A stretch of DNA of 64,000 nucleotides from Mixta theicola (GCF_002895925.1 NZ_NWUO01000007.1:1-64000); one strand, 5' to 3'; positions 8,993 through 18,749 are shown, counted from the stretch's first letter. Made by a program: numbers and translations. The notes: generated by a model from the letters alone, not told the origin.

Positions 8993-9048
8993 CCGGCTGC
9001 TTTGCGCGCCGCCGCGGAAAACGCGCGATTTCGGCCTGCTTTTTTTAT
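8993..9048 (+). terminator. Possible intrinsic terminator after the secreted protein gene
   Basis: The DNA just after the stop codon is very GC-rich with overlapping self-complementary segments (GCGCG around 9005 with CGCGC around 9023; GGC...GCC around them) and ends in seven T residues at about 9041-9047. Position and T-run suit a terminator; the exact stem is ambiguous. Confidence 0.4.
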
Positions 9049-9196
9049 GTACTTAAGGTAAGCTATGCGGCCTCATTGCCTGACTTTTCAACATTGTTAT
9101 ACGGGGCTGGATCCGATGTAGATCATCATCTCTTTTTGCAGCATTTCCGCGGCTTACATGGCGTATGCCTCAGGTGCGCTGCATGGTTCCGGTTCC

Positions 9197-9265
9197 GGGC
9201 CTGGCAATGTCGCAGGCCCTCATGAATTAACGGCTGTGACGCCTGTAATAACGCCGCGTCACGGC
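9197..9265 (+). promoter_or_regulatory. Two strong hairpins in the leader just upstream of prfC
   Basis: Hairpin 1 is GGGCCTG (9197-9203) with CAGGCCC (9213-9219) and a 9-nt loop. Hairpin 2 is GTGACGC (9236-9242) with GCGTCAC (9256-9262), extended by three pairs including one wobble. Neither is followed by a T-run, and the second ends 20 nt before the prfC ATG. They may shape translation of release factor 3; I do not recognise a named leader family. Confidence 0.4.
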
Positions 9266-9285
9266 ATTAACAGAAGAACTCATCG

Positions 9286-10875
9286 ATGTCTAATGCTGCA
9301 TTTTTGCAAGAAGTGTCGCGCCGTCGCACCTTTGCCATTATCTCTCACCCCGATGCCGGTAAGACCACCATCACCGAAAAAGTCCTGCTGTTCGGACAGG
9401 CGATCCAAACCGCCGGTACGGTAAAAGGCCGTGGCTCTAACCAGCACGCGAAATCGGACTGGATGGAAATGGAGAAACAGCGCGGGATCTCTATCACCAC
9501 CTCGGTAATGCAGTTCCCTTACCGCGATAGCCTGGTTAACCTGCTGGATACCCCAGGGCATGAAGACTTCTCTGAAGATACCTATCGTACCCTGACCGCC
9601 GTTGACTGCTGCCTGATGGTGATCGATGCGGCGAAAGGCGTTGAGGATCGTACCCGTAAACTGATGGAAGTTACGCGCCTGCGCGATACGCCGATCCTGA
9701 CCTTTATGAACAAGCTGGACCGCGATATTCGCGATCCGATGGAGCTGCTGGATGAAGTCGAGAGCGAGCTGAGAATCGCCTGCGCTCCGATTACCTGGCC
9801 GATCGGCTGCGGTAAGCTGTTCAAAGGCGTTTACCATCTTTATAACGATGAAACGTATCTGTATCAGACCGGTAAAGGCCATACCATTCAGGAAGTGCGC
9901 GTCGTTAAGGGCCTGAATAACCCGGAGCTGGACAGCGCGGTCGGCGAAGATCTCGCGGCACAGCTGCGTGACGAGCTGGAACTGGTAAAAGGCGCTTCGC
10001 ACGAGTTTGAACAGGAAGCTTTCCTGCAGGGCGAGCTGACGCCGGTCTTCTTCGGTACCGCATTGGGCAACTTCGGCGTTGATCATATGCTGGATGGCCT
10101 GGTTTCCTGGGCGCCCGCGCCGATGCCGCGCCAGAGCGATACGCGCAGCGTTGAAGCCAGCGAAGAGAAGTTCTCCGGCTTCGTGTTTAAAATCCAGGCC
10201 AACATGGACCCGAAACACCGCGACCGCGTCGCTTTTATGCGCGTTGTCTCCGGTAAATATGAAAAGGGCATGAAGCTGCGCCAGGTTCGTATCGGTAAAG
10301 ATGTGGTGATTTCCGATGCGCTTACCTTTATGGCGGGCGATCGTGCGCACGTTGAAGAAGCCTTTCCCGGCGACATTATCGGCCTGCACAACCACGGCAC
10401 CATTCAGATTGGCGATACCTTCACGCAGGGCGAAAACATGAAGTTCACCGGTATTCCGAACTTCGCGCCAGAGCTGTTCCGTCGTATTCGCCTGCGCGAT
10501 CCGCTGAAGCAGAAGCAGCTGCTAAAAGGGCTGGTACAGCTGTCAGAAGAGGGCGCGGTGCAGGTATTCCGTCCGGTATTCAATAACGATCTGATCGTAG
10601 GAGCCGTTGGCGTGCTGCAGTTTGATGTGGTCGTAGCGCGACTGAAAAGCGAGTACAACGTGGAAGCGATTTACGAATCGGTTAACGTCTCGACCGCGCG
10701 CTGGGTTGAATGCAGCGATGTGAAAAAGTTCGACGAGTTCCAGCGTAAGAATGAAGTTAACCTGGCGCTGGACGGCGGTGATAACCTGACTTATATCGCG
10801 CCGACCATGGTTAACCTCAACCTGACGCAGGAGCGTTATCCTGAAGTTGTGTTCCGCAAAACGCGCGAACACTAA
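9286..10875 (+). CDS. prfC: Peptide chain release factor 3 (RF3)
   Basis: A 529-residue translational GTPase that recycles RF1/RF2 from the ribosome after termination. The G domain carries G1 SHPDAGKTT near residue 20, the G3 region DTPGHEDF near 88 and the NKLD G4 motif near 142; EF-Tu-like domains II and III follow. Length and sequence match the E. coli protein closely. The start is the first ATG that gives the usual N-terminus ([18 protein letters not shown]). In E. coli prfC also lies next to osmY, so synteny supports the call. It stands alone here, with structured RNA before it and an intrinsic terminator after it. Confidence 0.97.
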   Translation: MSNAAFLQEVSRRRTFAIISHPDAGKTTITEKVLLFGQAIQTAGTVKGRGSNQHAKSDWMEMEKQRGISITTSVMQFPYRDSLVNLLDTPGHEDFSEDTYRTLTAVDCCLMVIDAAKGVEDRTRKLMEVTRLRDTPILTFMNKLDRDIRDPMELLDEVESELRIACAPITWPIGCGKLFKGVYHLYNDETYLYQTGKGHTIQEVRVVKGLNNPELDSAVGEDLAAQLRDELELVKGASHEFEQEAFLQGELTPVFFGTALGNFGVDHMLDGLVSWAPAPMPRQSDTRSVEASEEKFSGFVFKIQANMDPKHRDRVAFMRVVSGKYEKGMKLRQVRIGKDVVISDALTFMAGDRAHVEEAFPGDIIGLHNHGTIQIGDTFTQGENMKFTGIPNFAPELFRRIRLRDPLKQKQLLKGLVQLSEEGAVQVFRPVFNNDLIVGAVGVLQFDVVVARLKSEYNVEAIYESVNVSTARWVECSDVKKFDEFQRKNEVNLALDGGDNLTYIAPTMVNLNLTQERYPEVVFRKTREH

Positions 10876-10889
10876 TCGGCTTCGTTCAG

Positions 10890-10929
10890 GCATCGCGGAG
10901 GCGGCATTCTCCTTCGCGATGCGTTTTTA
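10890..10929 (+). terminator. Intrinsic terminator of prfC
   Basis: Stem GCATCGCG (10890-10897) pairs with CGCGATGC (10915-10922), with a possible inner GAG/CTC extension, and is followed by a G and five T residues. It lies 15 nt after the prfC stop. Confidence 0.85.
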
Positions 10930-11034
10930 TAGTACCACCGCAAATTGTCCTTTCCCCGCTACAGACTCCTCTTAAAAAAAGCGTAAAAACACCTTCTTAC
11001 CTGTTTTTTAACCAGAAAAGCGAGCCGAATGCCG

Positions 11035-11052
11035 ATCCTTGTCTATGCTTAG
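11035..11052 (+). promoter_or_regulatory. Probable sigma-S-type promoter (-10) of osmY
   Basis: TCTATGCTTA at 11042-11051 fits the extended -10 preferred by RpoS holoenzyme (C then TAYACT-like then A). osmY is a classical RpoS-dependent, osmotically induced gene in E. coli. The start of transcription would fall near 11058, leaving a leader of about 110 nt. Confidence 0.5.
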
Positions 11053-11170
11053 TTTGTCGGATGCAAAAAGCGGTGGCGAGAGCTTCCCGGCATCCATTTA
11101 AGCGACACCGTGGTTGTTGTCGCTACGCTTACGGTTGTAAGTGGAATAACGTATAAGAAGGAAAATATCG

Positions 11171-11785
11171 ATGAACAAGACTAAGATCGCTAAGACTCTG
11201 ATGGCTGTAATGGTGGGTTCTGCGCTGCTGAGCGGCTCTGCCCTGGCAGATGAATCCATCTCGCAGAAAACGCAGAATACCGCGGATAGCGCAGGGTCCA
11301 AAATCGATAGTTCTATGAAAAAAGTCGATGGTTTTATGGATGACAGCGCCATCACCGCCAAAGCGAAAGCTGCTCTGGTAGATGACGAAACGATTAAAAG
11401 TACGGATATCTCAGTAGAGACGCAGAAGGGCGTAGTTACCCTGAGCGGTTTCGTTTCTTCTCAGGATCAGTCTGAAAAAGCCGTGGCTCTGGTGAAGAAA
11501 GTTGAGGGCGTAAAATCCGTCAGCGACAAACTACACGTTAAAGACAGCGAAAAACAGTCTGTTAGCGGTTATGCGGGCGATGCCGCTACCACCAGCGAAA
11601 TCAAAGCTAAGCTATTAGCGGATGACATTGTGCCGTCCCGTAAAATCAAAGTTGAAACCACCAACGGCGTGGTCCAGCTTTCCGGTACGGTAGAAAAAGA
11701 AGCACAGTCAGAACGTGCGGAAAGTATCGCCAAAGCTATTGAAGGCGTGAAAAGCGTTAAGAATGACCTGACGGTTAAACCTTAA
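11171..11785 (+). CDS. osmY: Periplasmic BON-domain protein OsmY
   Basis: A 204-residue precursor of the osmotically induced periplasmic chaperone OsmY. Residues 1-~28 are a Sec signal peptide ([20 protein letters not shown], cleavage after GSALA). Two BON domains follow, at about 55-120 ([20 protein letters not shown]) and 135-200 ([20 protein letters not shown]), each with the conserved V-x-G-V-V-x-L-S-G core. AGAAGGAA stands before the ATG. Length is close to E. coli OsmY, and position after prfC is conserved. Confidence 0.95.
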   Translation: MNKTKIAKTLMAVMVGSALLSGSALADESISQKTQNTADSAGSKIDSSMKKVDGFMDDSAITAKAKAALVDDETIKSTDISVETQKGVVTLSGFVSSQDQSEKAVALVKKVEGVKSVSDKLHVKDSEKQSVSGYAGDAATTSEIKAKLLADDIVPSRKIKVETTNGVVQLSGTVEKEAQSERAESIAKAIEGVKSVKNDLTVKP

Positions 11786-11915
11786 TGTCCTGGCAGCACG
11801 GCCAGCGTAGCGGCCATGCTGCAGTTAACCCGTTAAAAAGAAAGTTCATGGCTTTACTGTCCATGAATACGCTGAGCTAAGCAGTTCGATTTTCACTATG
11901 GTAAAGGAGAGGCTT

Positions 11916-12077
11916 ATGTTTCGTTGGGGTATTATCTTTCTGGTAATCGCATTGATCGCGGCGGCATTGGGCTTCGGCGGTCTGGCTGGTACAGCCGCAT
12001 GGGCAGCTAAGATTGTCTTCGTGGTGGGTATTATTCTGTTCCTCGTCAGCCTGTTTACCGGTCGTCGTCGACCCTAG
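11916..12077 (+). CDS. ytjA: UPF0391 small inner-membrane protein YtjA
   Basis: A 53-residue protein starting [20 protein letters not shown] that is almost identical to E. coli YtjA. It has two hydrophobic segments (about 4-24 and 31-48) around a Gly/Ala-rich turn and a basic tail (TGRRRP). A strong AAGGAGAGG site precedes the ATG. It follows osmY as in E. coli and is probably part of the same stress-induced neighbourhood. Function of the family is not known. The E. coli neighbour yjjU is absent here. Confidence 0.92.
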   Translation: MFRWGIIFLVIALIAAALGFGGLAGTAAWAAKIVFVVGIILFLVSLFTGRRRP

Positions 12078-12124
12078 GTATGCCGCTGAACAGACAGATT
12101 CAGTGAATTTAGCGGAGGCCAGTC

Positions 12125-12310
12125 ATGAATGGCGACATCGTTGCAGGCAAATGGAAACAATGGAAAGGCCAGATGGCGCTAATGTGGGCGGAGTGGTTTG
12201 ATAACGACGACGCCTGGATGTCAGGAAACAATGACTGGCTCTCCGGTATTTTGCAGGAAGATTACGGCAGGGAGCAGGACGATGCCACTGCCGATAAACG
12301 CCGGCGCTGA
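12125..12310 (+). CDS. CsbD-family small stress protein
   Basis: A 61-residue hydrophilic protein with the CsbD/YjbJ pattern: an N-terminal GKWKQWKGQ motif, then the acidic DNDDAWMSGNNDWLSGILQE core and the terminal YGRE..A segment. A GGAGG site ends 5 nt before the ATG. CsbD proteins are general-stress (in E. coli RpoS-related) proteins with unknown biochemical role. It lies 47 nt after ytjA in the same direction and may be co-transcribed, which suits a stress cluster with osmY and ytjA. The tail (ATADKRRR) is unusually basic. Confidence 0.85.
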   Translation: MNGDIVAGKWKQWKGQMALMWAEWFDNDDAWMSGNNDWLSGILQEDYGREQDDATADKRRR

Positions 12311-12319
12311 TCTGTTATA

Positions 12320-12361
12320 GGCTGGTCCGCCTGCGCTGTATGGCGCTGCGCCAGCCGGTTG
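12320..12361 (+). terminator. Possible terminator after the csbD-like gene
   Basis: GGCTGG (12320-12325) pairs with CCAGCC (12351-12356), enclosing an inner GCGC/GCGC stem. The following tract is GGTTGCTTTT, a weak T-run. The 200 bases beyond it, up to yjjV, show no further gene. Confidence 0.45.
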
Positions 12362-12559
12362 CTTTTAATCCGCTTCATCCTTTCTTGTCCTCGTCTTTAA
12401 GAGGCGCGGCAAACCCTCTCTTTCTTCATCTCCGCTAACGTCACTCCGTTCTTGATTATTTTATCGTTCCAGAACAAGAGGCGGCGTTACGCTACCTTCC
12501 GCTGCAGCGGCGGATAAAATAGCGCAGAATAATGCCTGTTATAATTAAGGAGCGCTGGC

Positions 12560-13333
12560 GTGAGATTTATTGATACCCACTGTCACTTCGATTTTCCTCC
12601 CTTTAGCGGTAGCGAGGAGGAAAGCGTGGCACGCGCCGCTCAGGCAGGCGTTGAGAAAATTATCGTGCCGGCGGTGGATGCCGCACGCTTTGCCTCGGTT
12701 TTACAGCTGGCACAACAGCATGCGCCGCTGTATGCCGCGCTGGGGCTGCATCCCATTATGATTCATCAGCACAGCGATGCAGCGCTGGAACAGCTGGAGC
12801 AGCTTTTGCGTCAGCGGCCCGCTAAGCTGGTGGCGATCGGCGAGATCGGGCTCGATCTTTATATGGATGATCCTCAGTTCGATCGGCAGCAGCATTTTTT
12901 GGATGCGCAGCTGCGGCTGGCGCGGGAGTACGATCTTCCGGCGATCCTGCATTCACGGCGCACGCATGACAAGCTGATGCTGCATCTGCGTCGTATCGAG
13001 GTGCCGCGCCGTGGCGTGGTGCATGGTTTTGCCGGGAGCTTGCAGCAGGCGCGGGCATTTATCGCCGCCGGTTATGCTATCGGCGTGGGCGGCACCATTA
13101 CTTATCCCCGCGCCAGCAAAACGCGTAATACCATTGCGCAGCTTCCTCTCAGCGCGCTGCTGCTGGAAACCGATGCCCCTGATATGCCGTTAAATGGCTT
13201 TCAGGGCCAGCCCAATCGGCCAGAACAGGTAGTGAAGGTGTGGCAAACGCTGTGCGAGCTGCGTCAGGAAGCGCCGGAAGAGATCGCCGCAGCGCTTGTC
13301 GCCAACAGTGAACGACTGTTTCAGCTACGTTAA
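12560..13333 (+). CDS. yjjV: TatD-family metal-dependent hydrolase YjjV
   Basis: A 257-residue TIM-barrel hydrolase of the TatD DNase family. The metal-binding N-terminus DTHCHFDFP lies at residues 5-13; GEIGLD near 95, ILHSRRTHD near 131, VVHGFAGS near 155 and LLLETDAPDMPL near 202 are the other signature motifs. The start is GTG at 12560, placed by AAGGAG seven bases upstream. It corresponds to E. coli yjjV, which also precedes the deo operon, although yjjW, found between them in E. coli, is missing. The substrate in the cell is not settled for this paralogue. Confidence 0.93.
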   Translation: MRFIDTHCHFDFPPFSGSEEESVARAAQAGVEKIIVPAVDAARFASVLQLAQQHAPLYAALGLHPIMIHQHSDAALEQLEQLLRQRPAKLVAIGEIGLDLYMDDPQFDRQQHFLDAQLRLAREYDLPAILHSRRTHDKLMLHLRRIEVPRRGVVHGFAGSLQQARAFIAAGYAIGVGGTITYPRASKTRNTIAQLPLSALLLETDAPDMPLNGFQGQPNRPEQVVKVWQTLCELRQEAPEEIAAALVANSERLFQLR

Positions 13334-13380
13334 AAACCGGCTGGCGCGGCTGGCGATGTTAAGAACAGGTAAAGGGCAAA

Positions 13381-13396
13381 TGTGACAATTCTCACA
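13381..13396 (+). promoter_or_regulatory. Consensus CRP site upstream of deoC, inside a 30-bp perfect palindrome
   Basis: TGTGACAATTCTCACA has the ideal TGTGA-N6-TCACA arrangement and is the core of a perfect palindrome with 12-bp arms (13374-13385 and 13392-13403). A TATGAT hexamer follows at 13412-13417, about 29 nt from the centre, so a CRP-activated promoter is plausible here. As RNA the palindrome would also fold into a hairpin, but without a T-run. Confidence 0.75.
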
Positions 13397-13513
13397 TTTG
13401 CCCTTCTGCGTTATGATAGGCCGCATAAAGCGGATCCGGCTGCGGCTGTGGCGCTTTTAATGCGATGAGCGTCACATTAAATGTAAACTTGATGATGGCG
13501 TTTCTTAATTAAA

Positions 13514-13529
13514 TGTGAGCTTACGCACA
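13514..13529 (+). promoter_or_regulatory. Second CRP-like site of the deo promoter
   Basis: TGTGAGCTTACGCACA matches TGTGA-N6-TCACA except for one base. Its centre lies about 40 nt before the start predicted from the -10-like TTAAGAT inside the DeoR operator, the class II position used at E. coli deoP2. Confidence 0.65.
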
Positions 13530-13548
13530 ACAAAGAGTCTGCCCGCGA

Positions 13549-13564
13549 TGTTAAGATCGTAACA
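13549..13564 (+). promoter_or_regulatory. DeoR operator of the deo operon
   Basis: TGTTAAGATCGTAACA is a near-perfect palindrome matching the DeoR operator of E. coli (TGTTAGAATTCTAACA) in both TGTTA/TAACA half-sites. It overlaps the likely -10 region, so DeoR would block polymerase. DeoR itself is encoded about 14 kb away in this window (27440-28204). Confidence 0.75.
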
Positions 13565-13682
13565 TCAAAGCGAATCAGCATCGCTGGCAAGGTGAGATGG
13601 ATTTCAACCCTCTTCAAGGAACCAAGACCTCGTGTTGAGTCTTCCGCTGGCGGAAGCTCACTGAATCTTTCTGGAGAGCATT

Positions 13683-14462
13683 ATGACTGATGTAACCGCT
13701 GCCGCGCTGCGTGCGCTGAAACTTATGGATTTAACCACCCTTAACGATGATGACACCGATGCAAAAGTTATTGCGCTGTGTCAGCAGGCTAAATCCCCGG
13801 CAGGCAATACTGCCGCTATCTGCATCTACCCACGTTTTATTCCCATCGCACGTAAAACGCTGCGCGAACAGGGCACGCCCGATATTCGTATCGCTACCGT
13901 GACCAATTTCCCGCACGGTAATGATGATATTGATATCGCACTGGCGGAAACCCGCGCGGCTATTGCCTACGGCGCGGATGAAGTGGATGTCGTCTTCCCG
14001 TACCGCACGCTGATGGCTGGCGATACCGAAACCGGCTTTAAGCTGGTCAAAGCGTGCAAAGAAGCCTGCGCGGCGGCCAATGTACTGCTGAAAGTGATTA
14101 TTGAAACCGGCGAGCTGAAAGAGGAAGCGCTAATCCGTCAGGCTTCTGAAATTGCTATCGATGCGGGCGCAGATTTTATCAAAACTTCAACCGGTAAAGT
14201 GCCGGTAAACGCCACGCCGGACGTGGCGAAAATCATGATGGAAGCGATCCGTGATAAAGGCGTGAAGGATCGCGTTGGCTTTAAGCCTGCGGGTGGCGTG
14301 CGTACCGCGGATGACGCGGCGCTGTATCTGCAGCTTGCCGATGACATTCTGGGCAGCGGCTGGGCGGATGCGCGTCATTTCCGCTTCGGTGCTTCCAGCC
14401 TGCTGGCAAGCCTGCTGAACGCGGCGGGCTATGACAGCGCGCGCAGCACCAGCAGCTACTAA
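13683..14462 (+). CDS. deoC: Deoxyribose-phosphate aldolase
   Basis: A 259-residue class I aldolase that splits 2-deoxyribose 5-phosphate into glyceraldehyde 3-phosphate and acetaldehyde. The Schiff-base lysine is in FIKTSTGK (residue ~167); the second catalytic lysine is in [11 protein letters not shown] (~201). First gene of deoCABD, preceded by the CRP/DeoR control region. TGGAGAG lies a few bases before the ATG. Length equals that of E. coli DeoC. Confidence 0.97.
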   Translation: MTDVTAAALRALKLMDLTTLNDDDTDAKVIALCQQAKSPAGNTAAICIYPRFIPIARKTLREQGTPDIRIATVTNFPHGNDDIDIALAETRAAIAYGADEVDVVFPYRTLMAGDTETGFKLVKACKEACAAANVLLKVIIETGELKEEALIRQASEIAIDAGADFIKTSTGKVPVNATPDVAKIMMEAIRDKGVKDRVGFKPAGGVRTADDAALYLQLADDILGSGWADARHFRFGASSLLASLLNAAGYDSARSTSSY

Positions 14463-14571
14463 TTTTCCTTTCACCATAGCGGACGCCTGCCGTCCGCTAA
14501 AAATAACGCTTCCGCACCGTTGGATCGGGACACCGGGCCTGATTTATTGATCCGCTAAACAGGGGGTTACC

Positions 14572-15894
14572 TTGTTTCTACCACAAGAAATTATTCGAAA
14601 AAAACGTGACGGCCACGCGCTGAGTGAAGAAGAGATCCGCTTCTTTATTAACGGCGTGCGTGATAACAGCGTATCAGAAGGGCAGATCGCCGCGCTGGCG
14701 ATGACGATTTTTTTCCATGATATGACGCTGCCGGAACGCGTGGCGCTGACTATGGCGATGCGCGACTCCGGTACGGTGCTGTCATGGAAGTCCTTAAATT
14801 TAAACGGTCCGCTGGTGGATAAGCACTCTACCGGCGGCGTGGGTGACGTCACCTCGCTGATGCTGGGGCCGATGGTCGCCGCCTGCGGCGGCTATGTGCC
14901 AATGATCTCCGGGCGCGGACTGGGCCATACCGGCGGCACGCTGGATAAGCTGGAGGCGATCCCCGGCTTTGATATTTTCCCCAGCGATACCCGTTTTCGG
15001 GAAATCATTAAACAGACCGGCGTCGCTATTATTGGCCAAACCAATTCGCTGGCGCCGGCCGATAAGCGTTTTTACGCCACGCGCGACATTACCGCCACGG
15101 TCGATTCTATTCCGCTGATCACCGCCTCGATTCTGGCGAAAAAGCTAGCCGAAGGGCTGGACGCGCTGGTGATGGATGTGAAGGTCGGATCCGGCGCCTT
15201 TATGCCGACGTTTGAACTGTCGGAGCAGCTGGCGCAGGCGATTGTTGGCGTGGCCAACGGCGCGGGCTGCAAAACGACCGCGCTGCTGACCGATATGAAT
15301 CAGGTACTGGCCTCCAGCGCCGGCAATGCGCTGGAAGTACGCGAAGCGGTTCAGTTCCTGACCGGCAGCTACCGTAATCCGCGGCTGCTGGAGGTTACGC
15401 TGGCGCTGTGCAGTGAAATGTTGATTTCCGGCGGTCTGGCACAGGATGACGCTGCGGCCCGTCAGCAGCTGCAAAAAGTGCTGGATAACGGCAGCGCTGC
15501 CGACGTGTTTGCGCGCATGGTTGCGGCGCAAAAAGGCCCGGCTGATTTTATTGAAAAAATGGACAGCTACCTGCCGGCGCCGATGCTGAGCAAGGCGGTT
15601 TACGCCGATGCGCCCGGCATTGTTAATGAGATGGATACGCGCGCGCTCGGTATGGCGGTGGTGGCGTTGGGTGGCGGACGTCGGCGCGCCAGCGACAGCA
15701 TCGATTACAGCGTAGGCCTTAATGAAATGGTGCAGCTGGGCGACCATGTCGACGCTGAACGTCCGCTGGCGATTATCCATGCCGCCAGCGAAGAAAGCTG
15801 GCAGGAAGCGGCGCAGGCGGTGAAGGCAGCGATTAAATCCGGCGACGGTAAACCGGCCGCAACGCCAGTTATCTATCGCAGAATTAGTCAATAA
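14572..15894 (+). CDS. deoA: Thymidine phosphorylase
   Basis: A 440-residue enzyme that converts thymidine and phosphate to thymine and 2-deoxyribose 1-phosphate. The family signature KHSTGGVGD lies near residue 84 and the phosphate/nucleoside-binding [11 protein letters not shown] near 113. The gene starts with TTG (14572), giving the usual N-terminus [19 protein letters not shown]. coli deoA also uses a TTG start. A GGGGG tract provides the ribosome-binding site. It is 109 nt after deoC in the same operon, and the product feeds DeoB. Confidence 0.96.
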   Translation: MFLPQEIIRKKRDGHALSEEEIRFFINGVRDNSVSEGQIAALAMTIFFHDMTLPERVALTMAMRDSGTVLSWKSLNLNGPLVDKHSTGGVGDVTSLMLGPMVAACGGYVPMISGRGLGHTGGTLDKLEAIPGFDIFPSDTRFREIIKQTGVAIIGQTNSLAPADKRFYATRDITATVDSIPLITASILAKKLAEGLDALVMDVKVGSGAFMPTFELSEQLAQAIVGVANGAGCKTTALLTDMNQVLASSAGNALEVREAVQFLTGSYRNPRLLEVTLALCSEMLISGGLAQDDAAARQQLQKVLDNGSAADVFARMVAAQKGPADFIEKMDSYLPAPMLSKAVYADAPGIVNEMDTRALGMAVVALGGGRRRASDSIDYSVGLNEMVQLGDHVDAERPLAIIHAASEESWQEAAQAVKAAIKSGDGKPAATPVIYRRISQ

Positions 15895-15956
15895 ACGTCA
15901 TACTACTCTGATCGCTTTTTTATTTTTCTCATCGCGCGTAAGCGCAGGAGAGTGAC

Positions 15957-17180
15957 ATGAAACGGGTATTTATCATGGTGCTGGACTCCTTCGGGATCGG
16001 TGCCAGTAAAGACGCTGAGAAATATGGTGATAAAGGCTCTGACACGCTGGGCCATATTGCGCAGGCCTGCTTTAACGGCGAGGCTGATAAAGGTCGTCAG
16101 GGGCCGCTGCATCTGCCAAACCTGACCGCATTGGGGCTGGGGAAAGCGGCGGAAGCCTCTACCGGCACCTTCCCGCCGGGCCTGGATCCGCAGGCGGAAA
16201 TTATCGGCGCTTATGCCTGGGCGCAGGAGCTTTCTTCCGGTAAAGATACGCCGTCAGGCCACTGGGAAATCGCCGGCGTCCCGGTGCTGTTTGACTGGGG
16301 TTATTTTAGCGACACGGAAAACAGCTTCCCGCAGGCGCTGCTGGACAAACTGGTGGAGCGCGCCGGGCTGCCGGGCTATCTTGGCAACTGTCACTCTTCC
16401 GGTACGGTAATTCTGGATAAGCTGGGTGAAGAGCATATGAAAACCGGCAAGCCGATTTTCTATACCTCTGCTGACTCGGTATTCCAGATCGCCTGCCATG
16501 AAGAGACGTTCGGCCTGCAGCGCCTGTACGATCTGTGTGAAATCGCCCGTGAAGAGCTGGATAAGGGCGATTACAACATTGGCCGCGTAATTGCGCGTCC
16601 GTTCGTAGGCGATAAAGCTGGAAACTTTGAACGTACCGGCAACCGTCACGATTTGGCAGTCGAGCCGCCATCGCCGACCATCCTGAAAAAGCTGGTGGAA
16701 GAGAAGCAGGGCGAAGTGATTTCGGTGGGTAAAATTGCCGATATTTACGCTCACGTCGGCATCACCAAAAAGGTGAAAGCGACCGGCCTCGATGCGCTGT
16801 TCGATGCCACGGTAAAAGAGATGGCGCAGGCGCCGGATAATTCCATCGTCTTCACTAACTTTGTCGATTTTGACTCCGCCTGGGGACATCGTCGCGACGT
16901 TGCTGGCTATGCTGGCGGCCTGGAGCTGTTTGACCGCCGTCTGCCGGAGCTGATGGCGTTGGTGAAAGAGGGCGATATTCTGCTCCTCACCGCCGATCAT
17001 GGCTGCGATCCGACCTGGCATGGCACCGATCATACCCGCGAGCATATTCCGGTTCTGATCTATGGCCCAGGCGTTAAGCCGGGCTTCCTCGGCGCGCGTG
17101 ATACCTTTGCCGATATTGGGCAGACGGTAGCGAAATACTTCGGCCTTTCCGATATGGAATACGGCAAAAGCATGCTGTAA
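15957..17180 (+). CDS. deoB: Phosphopentomutase
   Basis: A 407-residue enzyme of the alkaline-phosphatase superfamily that interconverts (deoxy)ribose 1- and 5-phosphate. Metal-binding motifs are seen at the N-terminus ([10 protein letters not shown]), in the middle ([14 protein letters not shown] around the phosphorylated Thr) and near the C-terminus ([20 protein letters not shown]). AGGAGAG precedes the ATG. Third gene of the deo operon; it supplies the DeoC substrate from the products of DeoA and DeoD. Confidence 0.97.
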   Translation: MKRVFIMVLDSFGIGASKDAEKYGDKGSDTLGHIAQACFNGEADKGRQGPLHLPNLTALGLGKAAEASTGTFPPGLDPQAEIIGAYAWAQELSSGKDTPSGHWEIAGVPVLFDWGYFSDTENSFPQALLDKLVERAGLPGYLGNCHSSGTVILDKLGEEHMKTGKPIFYTSADSVFQIACHEETFGLQRLYDLCEIAREELDKGDYNIGRVIARPFVGDKAGNFERTGNRHDLAVEPPSPTILKKLVEEKQGEVISVGKIADIYAHVGITKKVKATGLDALFDATVKEMAQAPDNSIVFTNFVDFDSAWGHRRDVAGYAGGLELFDRRLPELMALVKEGDILLLTADHGCDPTWHGTDHTREHIPVLIYGPGVKPGFLGARDTFADIGQTVAKYFGLSDMEYGKSML

Positions 17181-17245
17181 CACGCGGCTTTAATTTAGCG
17201 CCAGCCGCTGCGCTGGCGTAATTCATTTTTCAAGGAATAACGACA

Positions 17246-17964
17246 ATGGCTACGCCTCATATTAATGCTGAGATGGGTGATTTCGCGGACGTGGTGCTGA
17301 TGCCGGGCGATCCGCTGCGCGCTAAACATATTGCGGAAACCTTTCTGGAAGACGCGGTAGAAGTTAACAACGTGCGCGGTATGCTGGGCTATACCGGAAC
17401 CTATAAAGGCCGCCGCATTTCCGTTATGGGACACGGCATGGGCATTCCATCCTGCTCCATCTACACGAAAGAGCTGATCACGGACTTCGGCGTGAAAAAA
17501 ATCATTCGTGTGGGCTCCTGCGGCGCGGTACGTGCCGACGTGAAACTGCGTGACGTTGTTATCGGTATGGGCGCCTGCACCGATTCCAAAGTGAACCGTC
17601 TGCGCTTTAAAGATCACGATTTTGCAGCGATTGCCGATTTTGACATGGTGCGTAACGCGGCAGACGCGGCGAAAGCGCTGGGGATTGACGCGCGCGTCGG
17701 CAATATTTTCTCTGCCGACCTGTTCTATACGCCGGACCCGCAGATGTTCGACGTCATGGAAAATATGGCATTCTCGGCGTGGAAATGGAAGCGGCGGGCA
17801 TTTATGGCGTGGCGGCAGAGTTTGGGGCGAAAGCGCTGACCATCTGTACCGTTTCTGACCATATCCGTACGCATGAACAAACCTCGGCGGCAGAACGTCA
17901 GACCACCTTCAGCGATATGGTGAAAATCGCGCTGGAATCCGTGCTGCTGGGCGACAAAGCCTGA
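17246..17964 (+). pseudogene. deoD: Purine nucleoside phosphorylase DeoD, interrupted by a one-base deletion
   Basis: Residues 1-~171 match DeoD ([30 protein letters not shown]); then the frame changes and stops at 17839. The rest of DeoD continues without loss in the next frame ([30 protein letters not shown]) to 17964. The break lies in the run of four A at 17760-17763, where E. coli has five ([13 protein letters not shown]). Adding one A restores exactly 239 codons, the E. coli length. Either a real frameshift that removes the catalytic C-terminal part, or a homopolymer sequencing error. The enzyme would cleave purine (deoxy)nucleosides; last gene of the deo operon. Confidence 0.93.
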
Positions 17965-17971
17965 TTCATTT

Positions 17972-17999
17972 ACCGGACGGGCCAGCCTCGTCCGGTTAT
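17972..17999 (+). terminator. Terminator-like hairpin ending the deo operon
   Basis: ACCGGACG (17972-17979) pairs with CGTCCGGT (17989-17996), 8 bp, with loop GGCCAGCCT. The tail TATACTGTTCT is only partly T-rich. Its position right after deoD suggests the operon end. Confidence 0.6.
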
Positions 18000-18077
18000 A
18001 CTGTTCTGCCCGCCTGCGCCTTTCGTATTACGCTTTCCTTTTTTTAGCGCCTCGCCAACCGCTGACGAAAACGCGCA

Positions 18078-18749
18078 TCAGCTTTTTTTAACTTCCGCTG
18101 ACGCTTCATCAGGTTCGTCGTTATCTTCTTTAACCGGCGTGCTGGCGGTAAGCAGGAAAGGGGACTGTTGCCAGCGGGTACGGCGATCGCGTAGCAGCGT
18201 ACGGGTAAGGATAATGCCGATGGCCAGCGCCAGCAGCATCATCAGGCGCAGAATATTGGTGGTGTTATCCACCTGCTTCGCTTCGGTCACCAGCACATGC
18301 GTATCCAGCGTGACGCGTAAAAAACCCTGTGGGCCATTGCTGTTTTCCAGCGGCTGCACCAGCTGATGATTGAAGTAGCTGCCCGCGCGTTTGCCGTCCA
18401 GCGCCAGACGATCGCGCATGCTGATGTTTTCACCGCTGCGCGCGACCAGCGAACCTTCGCTGTCATAAACCGACGCGTCGAGGATACGGCTGTTATCCGT
18501 CATTACGTTGAGAATGGCGGTGATTTGCGTGCGGTTATCGTCCTGGCTGTCCATTAACGGCGTGAGCGTAAAAGCGACCTGACGCGTCAGGGTCCGCGCC
18601 AGATCTTCAACCTGTTCGGAACGCGCCATCTGATGGCCCAGACTGAACCATGAAGCGCCCTGCATCAGTATGACCAGCAGCGTCAGACAGATCAGCACGA
18701 TCACCGTGCGGTGCAGACGAAATTTGAGCCTGGATTTAGCCATTGGCAA
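18078..18749 (-). CDS. ytjB: Inner-membrane protein YtjB (Smp family)
   Basis: A 223-residue protein with an N-terminal membrane helix (LHRTVIVLICLTLLVILMQG, ~12-31), a ~120-residue periplasmic domain (DASVYDSEGSLVARSGENIS looks PAS/Cache-like) and a second helix (~165-188, NILRLMMLLALAIGIILT) before a short basic then acidic cytoplasmic tail. It matches E. coli YtjB, which is divergent from serB exactly as here. Molecular role unknown. lplA and yjjJ, which precede it in E. coli, are absent. Confidence 0.92.
   Translation of the reverse strand: MPMAKSRLKFRLHRTVIVLICLTLLVILMQGASWFSLGHQMARSEQVEDLARTLTRQVAFTLTPLMDSQDDNRTQITAILNVMTDNSRILDASVYDSEGSLVARSGENISMRDRLALDGKRAGSYFNHQLVQPLENSNGPQGFLRVTLDTHVLVTEAKQVDNTTNILRLMMLLALAIGIILTRTLLRDRRTRWQQSPFLLTASTPVKEDNDEPDEASAEVKKS

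Noticed and set aside
9158-9424. Plus-strand frame starting MAYASGALHGSGSG that overlaps the prfC start
   Set aside because: No ribosome-binding site, runs out of frame through the prfC coding region and crosses two hairpins; prfC is certain.
13374-13403. Reading the CRP palindrome as the yjjV terminator
   Set aside because: The hairpin is stable but no T-run follows, and the half-sites match CRP exactly; regulatory use is more likely.
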